From assembly GCF_901000735.1 (NCBI RefSeq), contig NC_081550.1, forward strand, positions 516,669 through 580,668: a stretch of DNA of 64,000 nucleotides, given 5' to 3'. Within the stretch, counting starts at the first letter, position 1. The number at the start of each line of letters is the position of its first letter. The stretch comes from Corylus avellana. Taxonomy: Eukaryota; Streptophyta; Magnoliopsida; Fagales; Betulaceae. Of the stretch, positions 1 to 9,986 are shown one piece after another. The position numbers were made by a program, and so were the translations under genes. The notes below the pieces were generated by a model. It was not told the origin of the DNA. It did no database searches and saw only the letters and a list, made by a program, of their open reading frames with translations.

Positions 1-933
1 GGGCCCCCTTTTGAGCAGAGTAGTACTAGTGGAGGTCATAGAATACTAATTAGCATGATCACTCATTATGCCAAAGAAAAAACAACTAGAACGACAAAAA
101 CAAAAATAATGTTATAGTCTCATTCAAATTTAGAGTTATTTGAAATTGCGTTTGAGAAAAATAGTTTTTAAGTTAAAAAGCGTTTTTTAACAAAAGCTAC
201 AATTTAATTTAAGCTTTTCTGAAAGTGCGTTTTGGCTAGTTTTAAGCTTTTTAGACCCTTAAAAGCGCTTTTAATTTTTTTTACCAAACACGTACTTTTT
301 TTTTTTTTTTTTTTTTTCAAACGGACTTTTTGAGTGTTAAACGCACTTTTAGGCCCTTCAAACACACAGCGAAACAAGCCCTTAACATCTCTATCCTCAA
401 TCGTTCAAATGTAATGCCAAAAGAAAATTGTCTGGTTTTTTTTTTTTTTTTTTTTTTAATGGCTTTAATTTATCCTTATTTAAATTTGAAATGAAAATTG
501 CTGATATGTGACGATTTTAGTTCTCTAAATGGGAAATGTTATGTACTTTTTTAGTGTTCTCCTTATATCCTTCTCGTCCTAGGAGAATTTAAACCCTTTT
601 TTTTTCTGTATCCTTTTGTAAATCTTGACATGAGCGTACATATTTATGAAGTTCAATAAATATATTCATTATGATACACATATTTAATTATCATAAATTT
701 TATATATAAAGAGAAAAAGAAATTATTTTGTCATTACATTTTAATTCCGCTTCTCCCTCGTGCCAAAGAAAAAAAACAAAAAATAACATCTAGCCTACCA
801 CAAAACAAAAAACAACATCTGGCCCGATAAGAAGAATGGGGAAAAAATTAATTTGAGACAAATTAAGAAAACTTTTACTTTTCATGAGCATGCAGTAAAT
901 TAGACACTAAGCAAGAACAGATCGTGAAAACAT
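1..933. other. AT-rich intergenic region with a dispersed repeat and long homopolymers
   Basis: No coding sequence is recognisable. The stretch contains copy 1 of a dispersed repeat (about 130-372, listed separately), long T runs near 298-317 and 437-457, and otherwise AT-rich sequence downstream of the DUF247 gene. That gene is on the minus strand, so its 3'UTR should lie within roughly 700-933, but no polyadenylation signal was assigned. Confidence 0.6.
130..372 (+). repeat. Dispersed repeat family A, copy 1
   Basis: This shares an ordered set of short motifs with two other stretches in the window: TTAAAAGCGCTTTTAA, then a variable T-rich stretch, then AAACGGA.TTTTTGAGTG, and finally an AGGCC...TCAAACACACA end. 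No ORF is present. It looks like a non-autonomous transposon relic. Ends and target-site duplication could not be fixed, so the class is unknown. Confidence 0.55.
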
Positions 934-2574
934 TCACAGCGACTTGAAAATTTTGGAGCAATTGTACATGGAGCAAGCAGCCTGAAGAGTAGACATCAAT
1001 ATCAGAATGTTTGCTGCTAAAAACGTAAGACATGGCCAAGAAGCAAAGACATACTTCTTCATCGTCACGTTCATCCTGACCTTCCAACTCTCTGAGTAAT
1101 AAGTATTTGCACCTTCAATGGTCTTGTCGAGAACTGGAACTTTCGTTGCCCGCACAGACTTCGTCATGCCATTCCAAAGCGTTGCCACTTCTCCATCGCT
1201 TTTGAGGCGGTTCAAGATGATCCCTGCCTCTCGAAGAATCCTCACATCCTCCTCATCGTCAATTATTCCGTTCATCAATTCCGTGTAACGTGTAAAAACC
1301 ATCATCTCCGGTGCAACACATGCCTTATAGGCCACGAGGTTCCTCAGCACAACTTCCGAGTTATCATCCAAATGAATAATCGGAAGGTAAAATTTATCAC
1401 AAGACTCGTCGAAATTTATGGATTCCAAGCCACCCTTTGTTGGACAAAAATTGACACCAATTTTATGAAGCTGTGTCACGCTTGGGATTGCAATCTCTTC
1501 GACCAAAGGACTTAACTCGACTTCCATCTCATGAGATGCACTAATTTCCACCTCTTCGGCCACGCTGCCTGCCAATGATATGAAATTGTTTATATCACCT
1601 TTGTTTCTAAGATGAAAAACACACGAGAGGATTGTAAATGGTAGTGTAACCAGACACTTGATTGCTTTTGACTTGCAAATTTTGCTGAGAATGCCGAGCA
1701 GGGCCAAGTTAACATAAATTAGTGTTGTCAAGAATGATTTCAAGGCTTTTCTAAACTAGCCAATCTCTTCACTCTCTTTAGGCTTCTCCTGCTCACTGCA
1801 ATCAGGTACAAGTTGAAACTTTGGCGCAACCATGTAGTAGAGAAGTTGTAGCAAATGAGCTCTCCCGAAGCATTCTTCTCTGAAACGTTGGTAATTAATG
1901 TACTTGGTGGGCAATAGATCTTTGCAAAAACCCATCAGCATGGTGGCAAATACTTCGTCATGATCTTCACCCGGATAAAAACTGTGGACTTCTCTGAGTA
2001 AAAAGAGAGGGATTTGGTTTTCCAGCTTAATAACATCTCTGAGGATGGCGTGGTGTGCGGTTTTCCTCCTTGTATAGTCGATCAAATGTGCCATCTTAGA
2101 AGAGATTCGCATAAGCGAGCCTTCTTCCATTTCGGGAGAGTAGGTTTGGAGATACTCCAACAAGAAGGAAGCATCGATGGCGAATATCAACGCAAGTGTT
2201 TCCTGGTCGAACTCCAAGAACCTGTGGTAGCAAGCGCGGACAGTGCTATCACTTTGGGCAATATGGTTGACCAGGTGGCAGAATTTGATTTGTTGCAAAT
2301 TCTTTTGCACTCTTTTAGCTGAAGTGAGTTTGTGGTGCTCCATTTCGCAGAGTTCAGGCCGCTGGTGATGGTATGGGCCAAGGGCCATAAGCTGTGGAGT
2401 GTATGCATCTGGTTTGAGAGATATTAGGGTTTTGGGTACACTGAAGATGCTCACGGGAAGGCCTTCAGCGTTAATGTCTTGTAGGTCTTCTTCTAGGGCT
2501 CGACTAATCTGAATGACCCATTCTTGGTCATAACTAGGCTTTGGTGGTTCCATGGCTTTTAACTCGGAAGACAT
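934..2574 (-). pseudogene. DUF247 (UPF0481) membrane protein gene split by one in-frame TAG
   Basis: Single-exon gene starting at the ATG at 2574. The first 272 codons end at TAG (1756-1758). The same frame then stays open for 273 more codons to the stop at 934-936, so read-through would give about 545 residues, normal for plant DUF247 proteins. Family hallmarks sit on both sides of the stop: VSIFSVPK and LGPYHH near the N-terminus, LENQIPLFLLREV mid-protein, and after the stop the conserved C-terminal region followed by a hydrophobic membrane helix (CLTFLAANILILM). DUF247 proteins are poorly characterised plant proteins; some grass members act in self-incompatibility, but nothing here implies that role. 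The stop removes the C-terminal third and the anchor. Alternatives are a recent pseudogene, an allelic null or a base-call error, because the downstream frame is otherwise intact. Confidence 0.85.
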
Positions 2575-2687
2575 GCTCCCACAGTTTAGGGAGTGAGAGA
2601 GAAATGTGTTTGGAAGGGAGAGAAATATTTGTCTTTCTTTTGGTAGTAGTACTAAGTCTATGTATCAGGGATTCAGGATGAGGCAGT

Positions 2688-2697
2688 CTTTTATAAT
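2688..2697 (-). promoter_or_regulatory. Possible TATA box of the DUF247 gene
   Basis: On the minus strand this reads ATTATAAAAG, about 115 bases upstream of the ATG at 2574. Plant TSSs usually lie 25-35 bp downstream of the TATA box, which would give a leader of roughly 85 nt. Position and match are good, but the call is inference. Confidence 0.45.
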
Positions 2698-3044
2698 GGG
2701 TTGGAGTCAGATAAGAAGAGGGAACTTCGCGGTGAGTTCGAGGAAATTACTTACTCGTAGCCCTCTCGAGCATTAGAATCAACACGTGCATATCCCACGG
2801 TTGTGGCTGGGAGATCGAAGGTCAAACATAAATGAATATGTAAAGTCTCTTTCTGAATGAATACAAGGAAAGGGCTTGGATCTTTCCCATTCCCAGATGG
2901 CTTGGACTTTAAAGAATACCAACAATTTGAAGGTATATAAGAGAGTTTGTGATTCTATGATTATACACATGCCTGCATGCAACGTTTTTGTTTTTCCCTT
3001 TCCTTTAATATTTGGACTTTTTGGCAAGCAACTATAGTTTAACT

Positions 3045-3233
3045 TAGGGCCTATTCGGGTGTGTGTTTGATGAGATTAAAAATGCATTTAACACTTAAAA
3101 AATTCGTTTGAAAAAAAAAGTAATCGTTTGATAAAATAAATTGAAAACGCTTTTAAGGGTCTAAAGAACCTAAAAATGACCCAAATGTATTTTGGCAAAA
3201 GCTTAAAAATAAAGCTCTGGCCAAAATAACGTG

Positions 3234-3265
<32 letters not shown>

Positions 3266-3314
3266 TATTTTTTTTAACTTAAAGGCTCTTTTTTTAAAAC
3301 ACAATCCCAAACGT
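3045..3314 (-). repeat. Dispersed repeat family A, copy 2 (inverted)
   Basis: Reverse-orientation copy of the element at 130-372. In plus-strand order it shows GGGTGTGTGTTTGA, TTTAACACTTAAAAAATTCG, AACGCTTTTAAGGGTCTAAA and GGCAAAAGCTTAAAAATAAA, interrupted by a long T run at 3234-3260. Together with copy 1 it forms an inverted pair on either side of the DUF247 gene. Confidence 0.55.
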
Positions 3315-3714
3315 CTTAGTCAAACTTTGGTTAGGGCAATGTTGTCTCATGCATACCCTCAATCGTATATATTGGTGGTATGCAATTACCAACAATGTAA
3401 TAAAAATCTCTCAATTTTCGTCTCCAATAATAACTAAAGAAATGGAACACTTAAAAAAAAAAAGAAGAAAAAAACTGACATGAGTACCCTCACATATATT
3501 TAAAAAATATTTGGGGGGACTTCTTTCAAAATGTTTAAACATTTAAATGTGCATATATAAAGGAGTTATATATTCATATTTTTTAAATGTATTTCTCACT
3601 TATAGTTTTAGAAACTGATCAGCATGTGTTTTGTATATTTTGTAGGGTCACATCCGAAAACATCTTTGAAAAGTATTTTGAAGATTCGAACAATGCGATT
3701 TTTCAGTGCATTTT

Positions 3715-3973
3715 TAAGAGTATATTTGAGATTGTGTTTAAGAAATAAAGCTTTTAAGTTAAATAGTGTTTTTTGGCAAAAGCTTTATTTTTAAGCTTTT
3801 GCCAAAAGTGTGTTTTGGCAATTTTTGGGCTTTTAATTTAGACCCTTAAAAGCGCTTTCAATATATATATATATATATATATTTTACCAAATTGATACTT
3901 TTTTCTTCAAACGGATTTTTTGAGTGTTAAACACATTTTTAGGCCACTCAAACACACACACAAAATGCCCTAA
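3715..3973 (+). repeat. Dispersed repeat family A, copy 3
   Basis: Same orientation as copy 1, and the best preserved copy. It includes an internal inverted repeat in which GGCAAAAGCTT pairs with AAGCTTTTGCC (about 3775-3810), the CCCTTAAAAGCGCTTTCAA segment, an (AT)n tract, and the AGGCCACTCAAACACACAC end. Non-coding; probably a non-autonomous DNA transposon, but no clear target-site duplication was found. Confidence 0.55.
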
Positions 3974-4780
3974 GTAAAATCGAGAAAAATATATATCTTA
4001 TTTGTGAATACCTTTTAAAAATATTGAAGTTTGAAAACGTCAAAAAATATTTTTGTGCAACAGATAAGAAGATGCATTTTTTAAATAGTAATGTTATGAG
4101 AAATGATATAATCCACAAATCTAATAGTTGATATATTGAATTTGTAAGATGAGATGGGGAAACACGTGAATCACTCTTCTAATGTTATATACTATACATT
4201 AATGCTGATATGACAATCCTAACCTTAGATTATTATTTGAGAAATGATGGGTATCAATAATTTGTCCATATTTTTCTCATATTTTCTTACAAATCTAATA
4301 GATCAACTATTAAATTTGCGAGATCCACCATTGAGCTTGTATGAGATTTACATAAGTTTACAAATCTAATGATTGATTTGTAAGATGAGATATAGAAAAT
4401 ATGAGGAAAAAAAAAATTGACACCATTAATTTATCTTATTATTTTTTAAAAAACTAACGGATTCAAGGGTTGGTTGGGACTGCTACGTCAAAATTATGAG
4501 ATAATTGTAAGATAAAAATGTAATTTATAGCATTACTTTTGTTTAATGTACATTAAAATATATTAATAATGAATATGCTATATGCTGCATTTTTATATTA
4601 CAATTCAAACGAAGACTTTTTTTAATAAGAATTTATTCAAGAGTTGGTTTGGATTGTCGCCACATCAGCATAGTAAAATAATTGTAAGATAAAAATGTAG
4701 TTTCCAGCATTATTCATTTTGAATATACAAGAAAATAATCAACCTATACAAGGATCTAAATAAATCAAGCAAATAAAAAT

Positions 4781-4785
4781 ATATA
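4781..4785. repeat. Left target-site duplication ATATA
   Basis: ATATA directly precedes the TGTTAG start of the left LTR and recurs directly after the CA end of the right LTR (6787-6791). A 5-bp duplication is what LTR-retrotransposon integrases generate. AT-richness weakens it, but both edges coincide exactly with LTR termini. Confidence 0.8.
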
Positions 4786-5107
4786 TGTTAGAATATATAG
4801 AAAATATAGGGAATATAAGCGGAAGCAATATAGAAAATAAACACAAAGAATTTACGGGTGGTTCGGTGTTAAACACCTACGTCCACCTCTCTGAATATCC
4901 CTAAGGGCTACATTGTGCTCATTAACTTAATTTGTCTACAATACAAAGGTCCCTATTTATAGGGCAATGTCTAAATACAAGTTTGGTAATCAAATCTCCT
5001 TGATTTGATTACAATCTCAATATATGATTACAATTAACCCATAAATAGAGAATATTTCAATATCAGCATAATTATGGAATATATGGAAAATATAATATAT
5101 TCTAACA
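4786..5107 (-). repeat. Left LTR (3' LTR of the element)
   Basis: 322 bp, TG...CA termini. It matches 6457-6786 closely from GGGAATATAAGCGG onward. Differences seen by eye include a T/G change in the CTTAATTTGKCTACA segment, a shorter right end, and a divergent first ~30 bp. It contains the dyad CCCTATTTATAGGG. Confidence 0.85.
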
Positions 5108-5116
5108 TCCCCTCTC
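5108..5116 (-). promoter_or_regulatory. Polypurine tract of the LTR element
   Basis: The minus strand reads GAGAGGGGA directly before the left LTR, the expected place and composition for the plus-strand DNA primer in reverse transcription. Confidence 0.7.
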
Positions 5117-5277
5117 AAACTCAAGGTGGAATATTTTGGAACCTTGAGTTTGAAATCCGAAACAATGATGACGGCGGTGGTGGAGGTGGGGAACGGGCCG
5201 TAGATGATGACGACTGCCGAAGGAGATAGAGGCTGGCGGGCAGCCAGCGACGGCGGCAGGTGGCTGTGAATGCAGAT

Positions 5278-5608
5278 TCAAAAGGGCCGACAACAGGCCA
5301 AACTCCAAAAAGGGCCGATAACGGGCTAGGGCTAACAACGAGCCAAACTTCAAAAGGGGCCGACAACGGGCCAAAATCCAAAAGGGGCCAACAACGGGCC
5401 AGGGCTGACAATGAGCCAAAAATAAAAGAGGCCAACAACAGGCCAGGGTTGACTATGAGCCAAAAATAAAAAAGGGGCCGACTACGGGCCAAGGCTGACA
5501 ATGAGCCAAACTTCAAAAGGGACCGACAACGGGCCAAGGCTGACTATGAGCCAAAAATAAAAAGGGCCGACTACGGGCCAGGGCCGACTTGGGCCAAAAA
5601 TAAAAAGA
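5278..5608 (-). repeat. Internal tandem array, about eight units of ~45 bp (two shortened)
   Basis: Units follow the plan GGGCCGACAACGGGCCA, then GGCTGACAATGAGCCAAA, then an AAATAA or CTTCA spacer. Most are about 45 bp and two are shortened to about 28 bp. Unit length is a multiple of three, so one minus-strand frame stays open across the array and gives a ~15-residue periodic hydrophobic peptide. I regard that as a by-product, not a gene. Such arrays are known in untranslated regions of some plant LTR elements. Confidence 0.75.
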
Positions 5609-6444
5609 AAATGAGCCCACTTGGGCGGTTATTAGATCGGCACACCGAGTCTGACCGGCGCGTGGCGCGCGTGATGTGGTCCACTTGGACTGCTTCTTCT
5701 TCCTTCCCTTTTTTTTTTTTTTTTTTTTTTTTTCACTTGGCTGACACCATCTCTTTTCTCCCTTTTCTTTTCTTTCTTTTCTCTCTCCTCACTCCACGCC
5801 ACATGCAACATTTTTTTTTTTTTTTTTTCATACTACATAAGCTAGGATAAGGATTACCTTATTCCCGTAACCAAACAGCTCCATGTATAACACTAAACTA
5901 AGATATCATATTCCTATACTAGAATAGGAATAGCTTTGCACTCAAGTAAGATAACTCACACCTGTAACCAAACATACTCCTTCTTCTTCAATTTCTTACC
6001 TAAATTTCCAGCAAACGCATCTCCTAGCCTGCTACCACATACATCAGTCTCGTAGGACACCGGAACACGCCGTTTGAAGTCGGAGGCGTACGGAAACGCT
6101 GCTCGCGCCGGTGATAGGCTTTGACAACCGGAGAAGGCGCCTGAACGGAGACGAAATCTGAGGGAGACGAAGACGGTGGAGAAGTTGACGCCGGAGAGGA
6201 TGACTGTGGTCTGTTGTGGAGAGAGATGGAGCGGAAGCACTGAAAAGGCCGGGGCTGCTCCCGGAGTGGCTGGTTGCGGTGGCTAAATTTAGTTGTGGCT
6301 GTCGGCGGCAAGTGGCAGTCAGACATGGGAAGTAGCCGGGTGGGTTGCAATTTTTTTTTTTTTTTTTTCTTCAAGAAACAAACAATAAATTGAAGGAAAA
6401 TATATATATCACAGGACCATTAGATTGACTGGCGTAAGCCAATA

Positions 6445-6456
6445 GCTCTGATACCA
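6445..6456 (-). promoter_or_regulatory. Primer-binding site (initiator tRNA-Met)
   Basis: The minus strand reads TGGTATCAGAGC, the sequence used by many plant Copia-type and TRIM elements, placed with no spacer next to the LTR edge at 6457. It fixes element orientation and the 5' LTR. Confidence 0.88.
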
Positions 6457-6786
6457 TGTTGAAATAATGATTATGAGGGAATATAAGCGGAAGCAATATA
6501 GAAAATAAACACAAAGAATTTACGGGTGGTTCGGTGTTAAACACCTACGTCCACCTCTCTGAATATCCCTAAGGGCTACATTGTGCTCATTAACTTAATT
6601 TGGCTACAATACAAAGGTCCCTATTTATAGGGCAATGTCTAAATACAAGTTTGGTAATCAAATCTCCTTGATTTGATTACAATCTCAATATATGATTACA
6701 ATTAACCCATAAATAGAGAATATTTCAATATCAGCATAATTATGGAATATATGGAAAATATAATATATTTTCCATATATTCTAACA
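6457..6786 (-). repeat. Right LTR (5' LTR of the element)
   Basis: 330 bp, TGTTGA...CTAACA. Its outer end carries an extra inverted segment (AATATATTTTCCATATATT) missing from the left copy, which accounts for most of the length difference. Confidence 0.85.
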
Positions 6787-6791
6787 ATATA
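6787..6791. repeat. Right target-site duplication ATATA
   Basis: Matches 4781-4785 and abuts the terminal CA of the right LTR. Confidence 0.8.
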
Positions 6792-6857
6792 ATCCTTATT
6801 TCCAGTCAATGTGTCCTCGTATCTTAGTTTAGAACTGAAATAAAGTTTCCTTAACTG

Positions 6858-9083
6858 TGAAGGCTGATAGAGAGGGGGGAAGACCGCTTGAATTGATGAT
6901 TGAGAGTTTAGACATCAATGGCTTCAAGGCACATCAGGAGTGGAGCTAAAGCAAATTTATTCCCCCGTGTGTGTTTTATGCTTATACTAAACCTGTGGTT
7001 GATCAAGCTAATGGATCTGCATCATCAAGAGGAACTGAGAAGGTAATACATTAGGTTGATCCATTGTGCATGCTAAGCTGATGAACCAAAATTGGGAATT
7101 TTTTTAATCCTTATTTGTATGTTTATTTATTTATTTATTTTTTGTGTTCTAATACTTCTTTTTATGTAAATTTTGGCTAATGCAGAAAAAATCAGTGCAG
7201 CGGAAATTTCCTTTGATTTTTATTTGTATTCCGGTTAGTCCAGGTAGTAGCAGACTGATATGGAGCTTCCCAAGAAACTTTGGTCATTGGATTGATAAAG
7301 TTGTGCCACGATGGATGTTTCATGTGGGGCAAAACCTGATTTTAGATTCTGATTTATATCTTCTTCACGTTGAGGTGACTCCCATCTCTTATGTCATTGC
7401 ATAGTTGTTTCATCTTGATAATCGGTTTATTCCATTACACATGACTTTTTTCTTTTTAGGAGTTACAAATCAAAGTCATTGGTAAGATCACCACATCAAC
7501 CATACTGACAGATTCCAGGGTTCTGCTATTATGAAAGACAACATATAGGATATAACTTTCAATATAGTGTAAACCCAACTGGCATTCCAGAAATAATTTG
7601 AGAGTGAAAAAGAATCAACACATGGTGGGGAAAATTTGAGGGATATCCTTAATTCGAGCAACATATAGGATTTTCTTGTTATATTTTTTGTGAGCAAGAT
7701 TTGAACATAAGACTTAACCCAAACCCACCCTGCCCTTTACAACTTGAGGTAAAGCCAAAAGTTCTGGGCAAAGACAGTCACCTCTTTTCTATATGAAAAT
7801 AACATGCAGTGATGGGTAACTTCGTTTCTTTCCTAGCAAAGCGTTACTCTTTAGCTTAGTTTTCAGCAAGAAGAGAAGAAAATAGGTTGTGACTGCTGTT
7901 CTTTATATATATGATTACTAGCAGTCACAAAAATATAAACACTGAATAACATTACAGTACATTTTTGATTAGTAACATCTGACTCTTGATGAGTTCTTTC
8001 TATAGGAGCGTAAGATAATGGATGCCGGTCCTACCAACCGGCAGAAAGCTTGTTTTGTACCAACAAAGTCAGATGCTCTTGTGGTTGGATTTAGAAAATG
8101 GTTAAACAAGTATGCTGGTGGTCAAGTTGATTGGAGAGGCAAGTATAGTGGAGCTCTTCCTCAAACTCCTCCTAAAGAACAGCTGATGGACAGGTAATTC
8201 AGACAACTACTAACATGGATGTGAGCTTCAATTTGATTACATTTTTTGGCTCTGGAAAATAGTAACTTTTCTTCTCCTCTAAGATTTTTGAGAATGTTAC
8301 AAGAGTACCAAAATCTTTGCAGAATCCTAGAAGCTAAGCCTGTTTCTCATTGCAACCATGATCCTTTACTTGCCCCAATATCATCCACAAACTATGCTTT
8401 ATATCAAATCAGCTTACAAATGTTATAATGCCTTCAGACTACTTTTCTCTGGACAAATTTTTCCTCAAAACCCTCTCATACAATCTATTAAATCGAGATT
8501 TTTCCTTAAGAGTACATGATTATCGCATGCTCTAAGGGTAGATTTCAGATTAATAGATTGTTTGAAGGAATTTTCTCAAACCCAGTTTAGAAAAAATTGT
8601 CATTTTCCCTTTGTGGAAATTGGAGGACATTGAAAGTAGAGATTGTTGCTTTTTGAAGAGCTAAAATACAGACCATTGTTGGAGATGCTCTTCTAAGATT
8701 TAGAAAGCTCCTACTCTTAGAGCAAGACATTCATATTCATCTTTTTGTGTGGTGGTCTTTAGAACTAGCTGTGTCAATTATAAGAAATAGCTCATCGAAA
8801 CTAGTTTTCACCATCTTTTTCAGGTACAGGTCCCATGTGGAGAACTGCCGCAGTTGCAGCGTTGCATATAAAGGCCTCAATGTACGTGCTTGAAGTTGTC
8901 CTCAAAGTTGCCTGTATTGCTTTAATTGGGATTGTTGCTGCAGCCAAACTGGGTGCAATGTCAGCAGCTGCGAGAACCACATTGGCTTCAATGGCGGTGA
9001 TATGCTATGCATCATCAATATGGTTGGCCCACTTCATTTACAAAAACTTCCATTTCCATGACTACAATCATGCTTTTCGCTGA
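6858..9083 (+). pseudogene. PTC52-like (pheophorbide a oxygenase family) 3' fragment, disabled
   Basis: Four exons align in order with the C-terminal half of plant PTC52/ACD1-like Rieske oxygenases of the chloroplast envelope: about 6858-7043, 7186-7374, 8006-8193 and 8824-9083, with GT/AG borders and compatible phases. Recognisable stretches are [76 protein letters not shown], the CRSC motif and the final HFIYKNFHFHDYNHA. Two lesions are visible: TAA in frame after EWS (exon 1, near 6950) and four extra bases (GTAC, about 8882-8885) in GLNV-LEVVL that shift the frame of the last exon. The Rieske iron-sulfur domain, expected further 5', is absent; the LTR element ends 67 bp before the recognisable homology. 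A non-functional remnant, probably a partial duplicate of a gene elsewhere. Confidence 0.85.
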
Positions 9084-9895
9084 GGATAGTCTCTCACTTA
9101 CTGTTTGGCCTTAAAAAAAACCCATATTCGGTTGTGTAAAAATATTATATATATTATATGTAAAGATTAATGAAAAGCAAGATAATATATATATTTGCAC
9201 CATAAATGCATCGCCTAAACATTATTATATATGATGAATTCAAACAAGTGCAAAAACAGATTTTTTTCATAACTTTAAACCAGCATTTTTTTCTTAAAAA
9301 ATACAAATAAAAAAAAGGTCGCTCATACCAAACAATTCGGATGGATGATGTTATTGATAGGTATTATAAAAGAGAGGACAGAATTAAAGACTCTCCATAG
9401 GAAGACGACATGGAGAGTGTGTGGATATGGTTAGCTTCGCGAGAAAGTATTGGGATAAGCCTTTTGTAATAAAAAGAAAAGGAAATTAAAAAGAGATAAA
9501 TCCATACAAGATAAAGATACCAACAATTCAGAAAGGTGAAAAAATTCTTAATTATGAGATTTACCTTCCTGAACAGGTATTGGATTATTCATCTTATGAG
9601 GCAAGTAAGTTTTATATTGACTCATATTTATTGTTTAAATTGCTAAAATTTGGATTCTCAACTATGGCCACCAAATTAGCGGTTGTGAATGGCTTGGCCA
9701 TAATTAAATAATAGGATAGGATTCGGATCATTGCAGTATGAGTAATTCTAGGTAGTCTACTTGTATCTTACTTGTGTCATACTAAGAATGATGTGGCCTT
9801 GAAATCAAGATCTTGTTAGCTGTCAATTACCTTGGACCTTGAAGTCAATGTCTCTTAGGCTTGTCTTAATATCAGAACTGGTAGTTTGTGATATA
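9084..9895. other. Intergenic, nothing recognised
   Basis: AT-rich spacer between the PTC52-like pseudogene and the aldo-keto reductase. Apart from the proximal promoter of the reductase at its right end, no gene, structured repeat or RNA gene was seen. Confidence 0.5.
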
Positions 9896-9904
9896 TTGAT
9901 ATAT

Positions 9905-9905
9905 A

Positions 9906-9942
<37 letters not shown>
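9905..9942 (+). repeat. Compound (TG)n(AG)n microsatellite in the AKR 5' region
   Basis: A run of TG dinucleotides followed directly by GA dinucleotides, about 45-80 bp upstream of the AKR start codon, therefore in the core promoter or 5'UTR. A TATATATG stretch lies just before it. The tract is likely length-polymorphic. Confidence 0.8.
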
Positions 9943-9943
<1 letters not shown>

Positions 9944-9986
9944 CTAGGGAAGCGGAATATGAGAGAATAGATCAGCAGCTGGGAAA

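Larger units (their letters stand above)
2700..4780. other. Intergenic region with repeat relics, no gene
   Basis: AT-rich sequence with copies 2 and 3 of repeat family A (listed separately), an (AT)n tract at about 3861-3881, and a degenerate direct repeat: the motif GATAAAAATGTA with surrounding sequence occurs near 4511 and again near 4689. No open frame with recognisable homology was seen. In particular, no upstream exons of the PTC52-like pseudogene appear before the retrotransposon at 4786. Confidence 0.6.
4786..6786 (-). mobile_element. Complete non-autonomous LTR retrotransposon (TRIM/SMART-like), minus orientation
   Basis: A 2.0-kb element with two ~325-bp direct repeats (4786-5107 and 6457-6786), both beginning TGTT and ending CTAACA, flanked by ATATA duplications. 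The internal side of the right repeat carries GCTCTGATACCA (6445-6456). On the minus strand this is TGGTATCAGAGC, the classic primer-binding site complementary to initiator tRNA-Met, lying directly against the LTR. Immediately inside the left LTR the minus strand reads GAGAGGGGA, a polypurine tract. The element therefore runs right to left. Its 1.35-kb interior has no gag, protease, integrase or reverse transcriptase; it holds a ~45-bp tandem array, T-rich runs and a GC-rich block at about 6030-6300. It must have moved with proteins supplied by another element. The LTRs look near-identical apart from their inner/outer end variation, so the insertion seems fairly young. Confidence 0.88.

Noticed and set aside
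5102..5537. Two overlapping minus-strand open frames of 105-138 codons
   Set aside because: They run through the 45-bp tandem array and owe their length to its multiple-of-three unit. No protein family is visible, so not called as genes.
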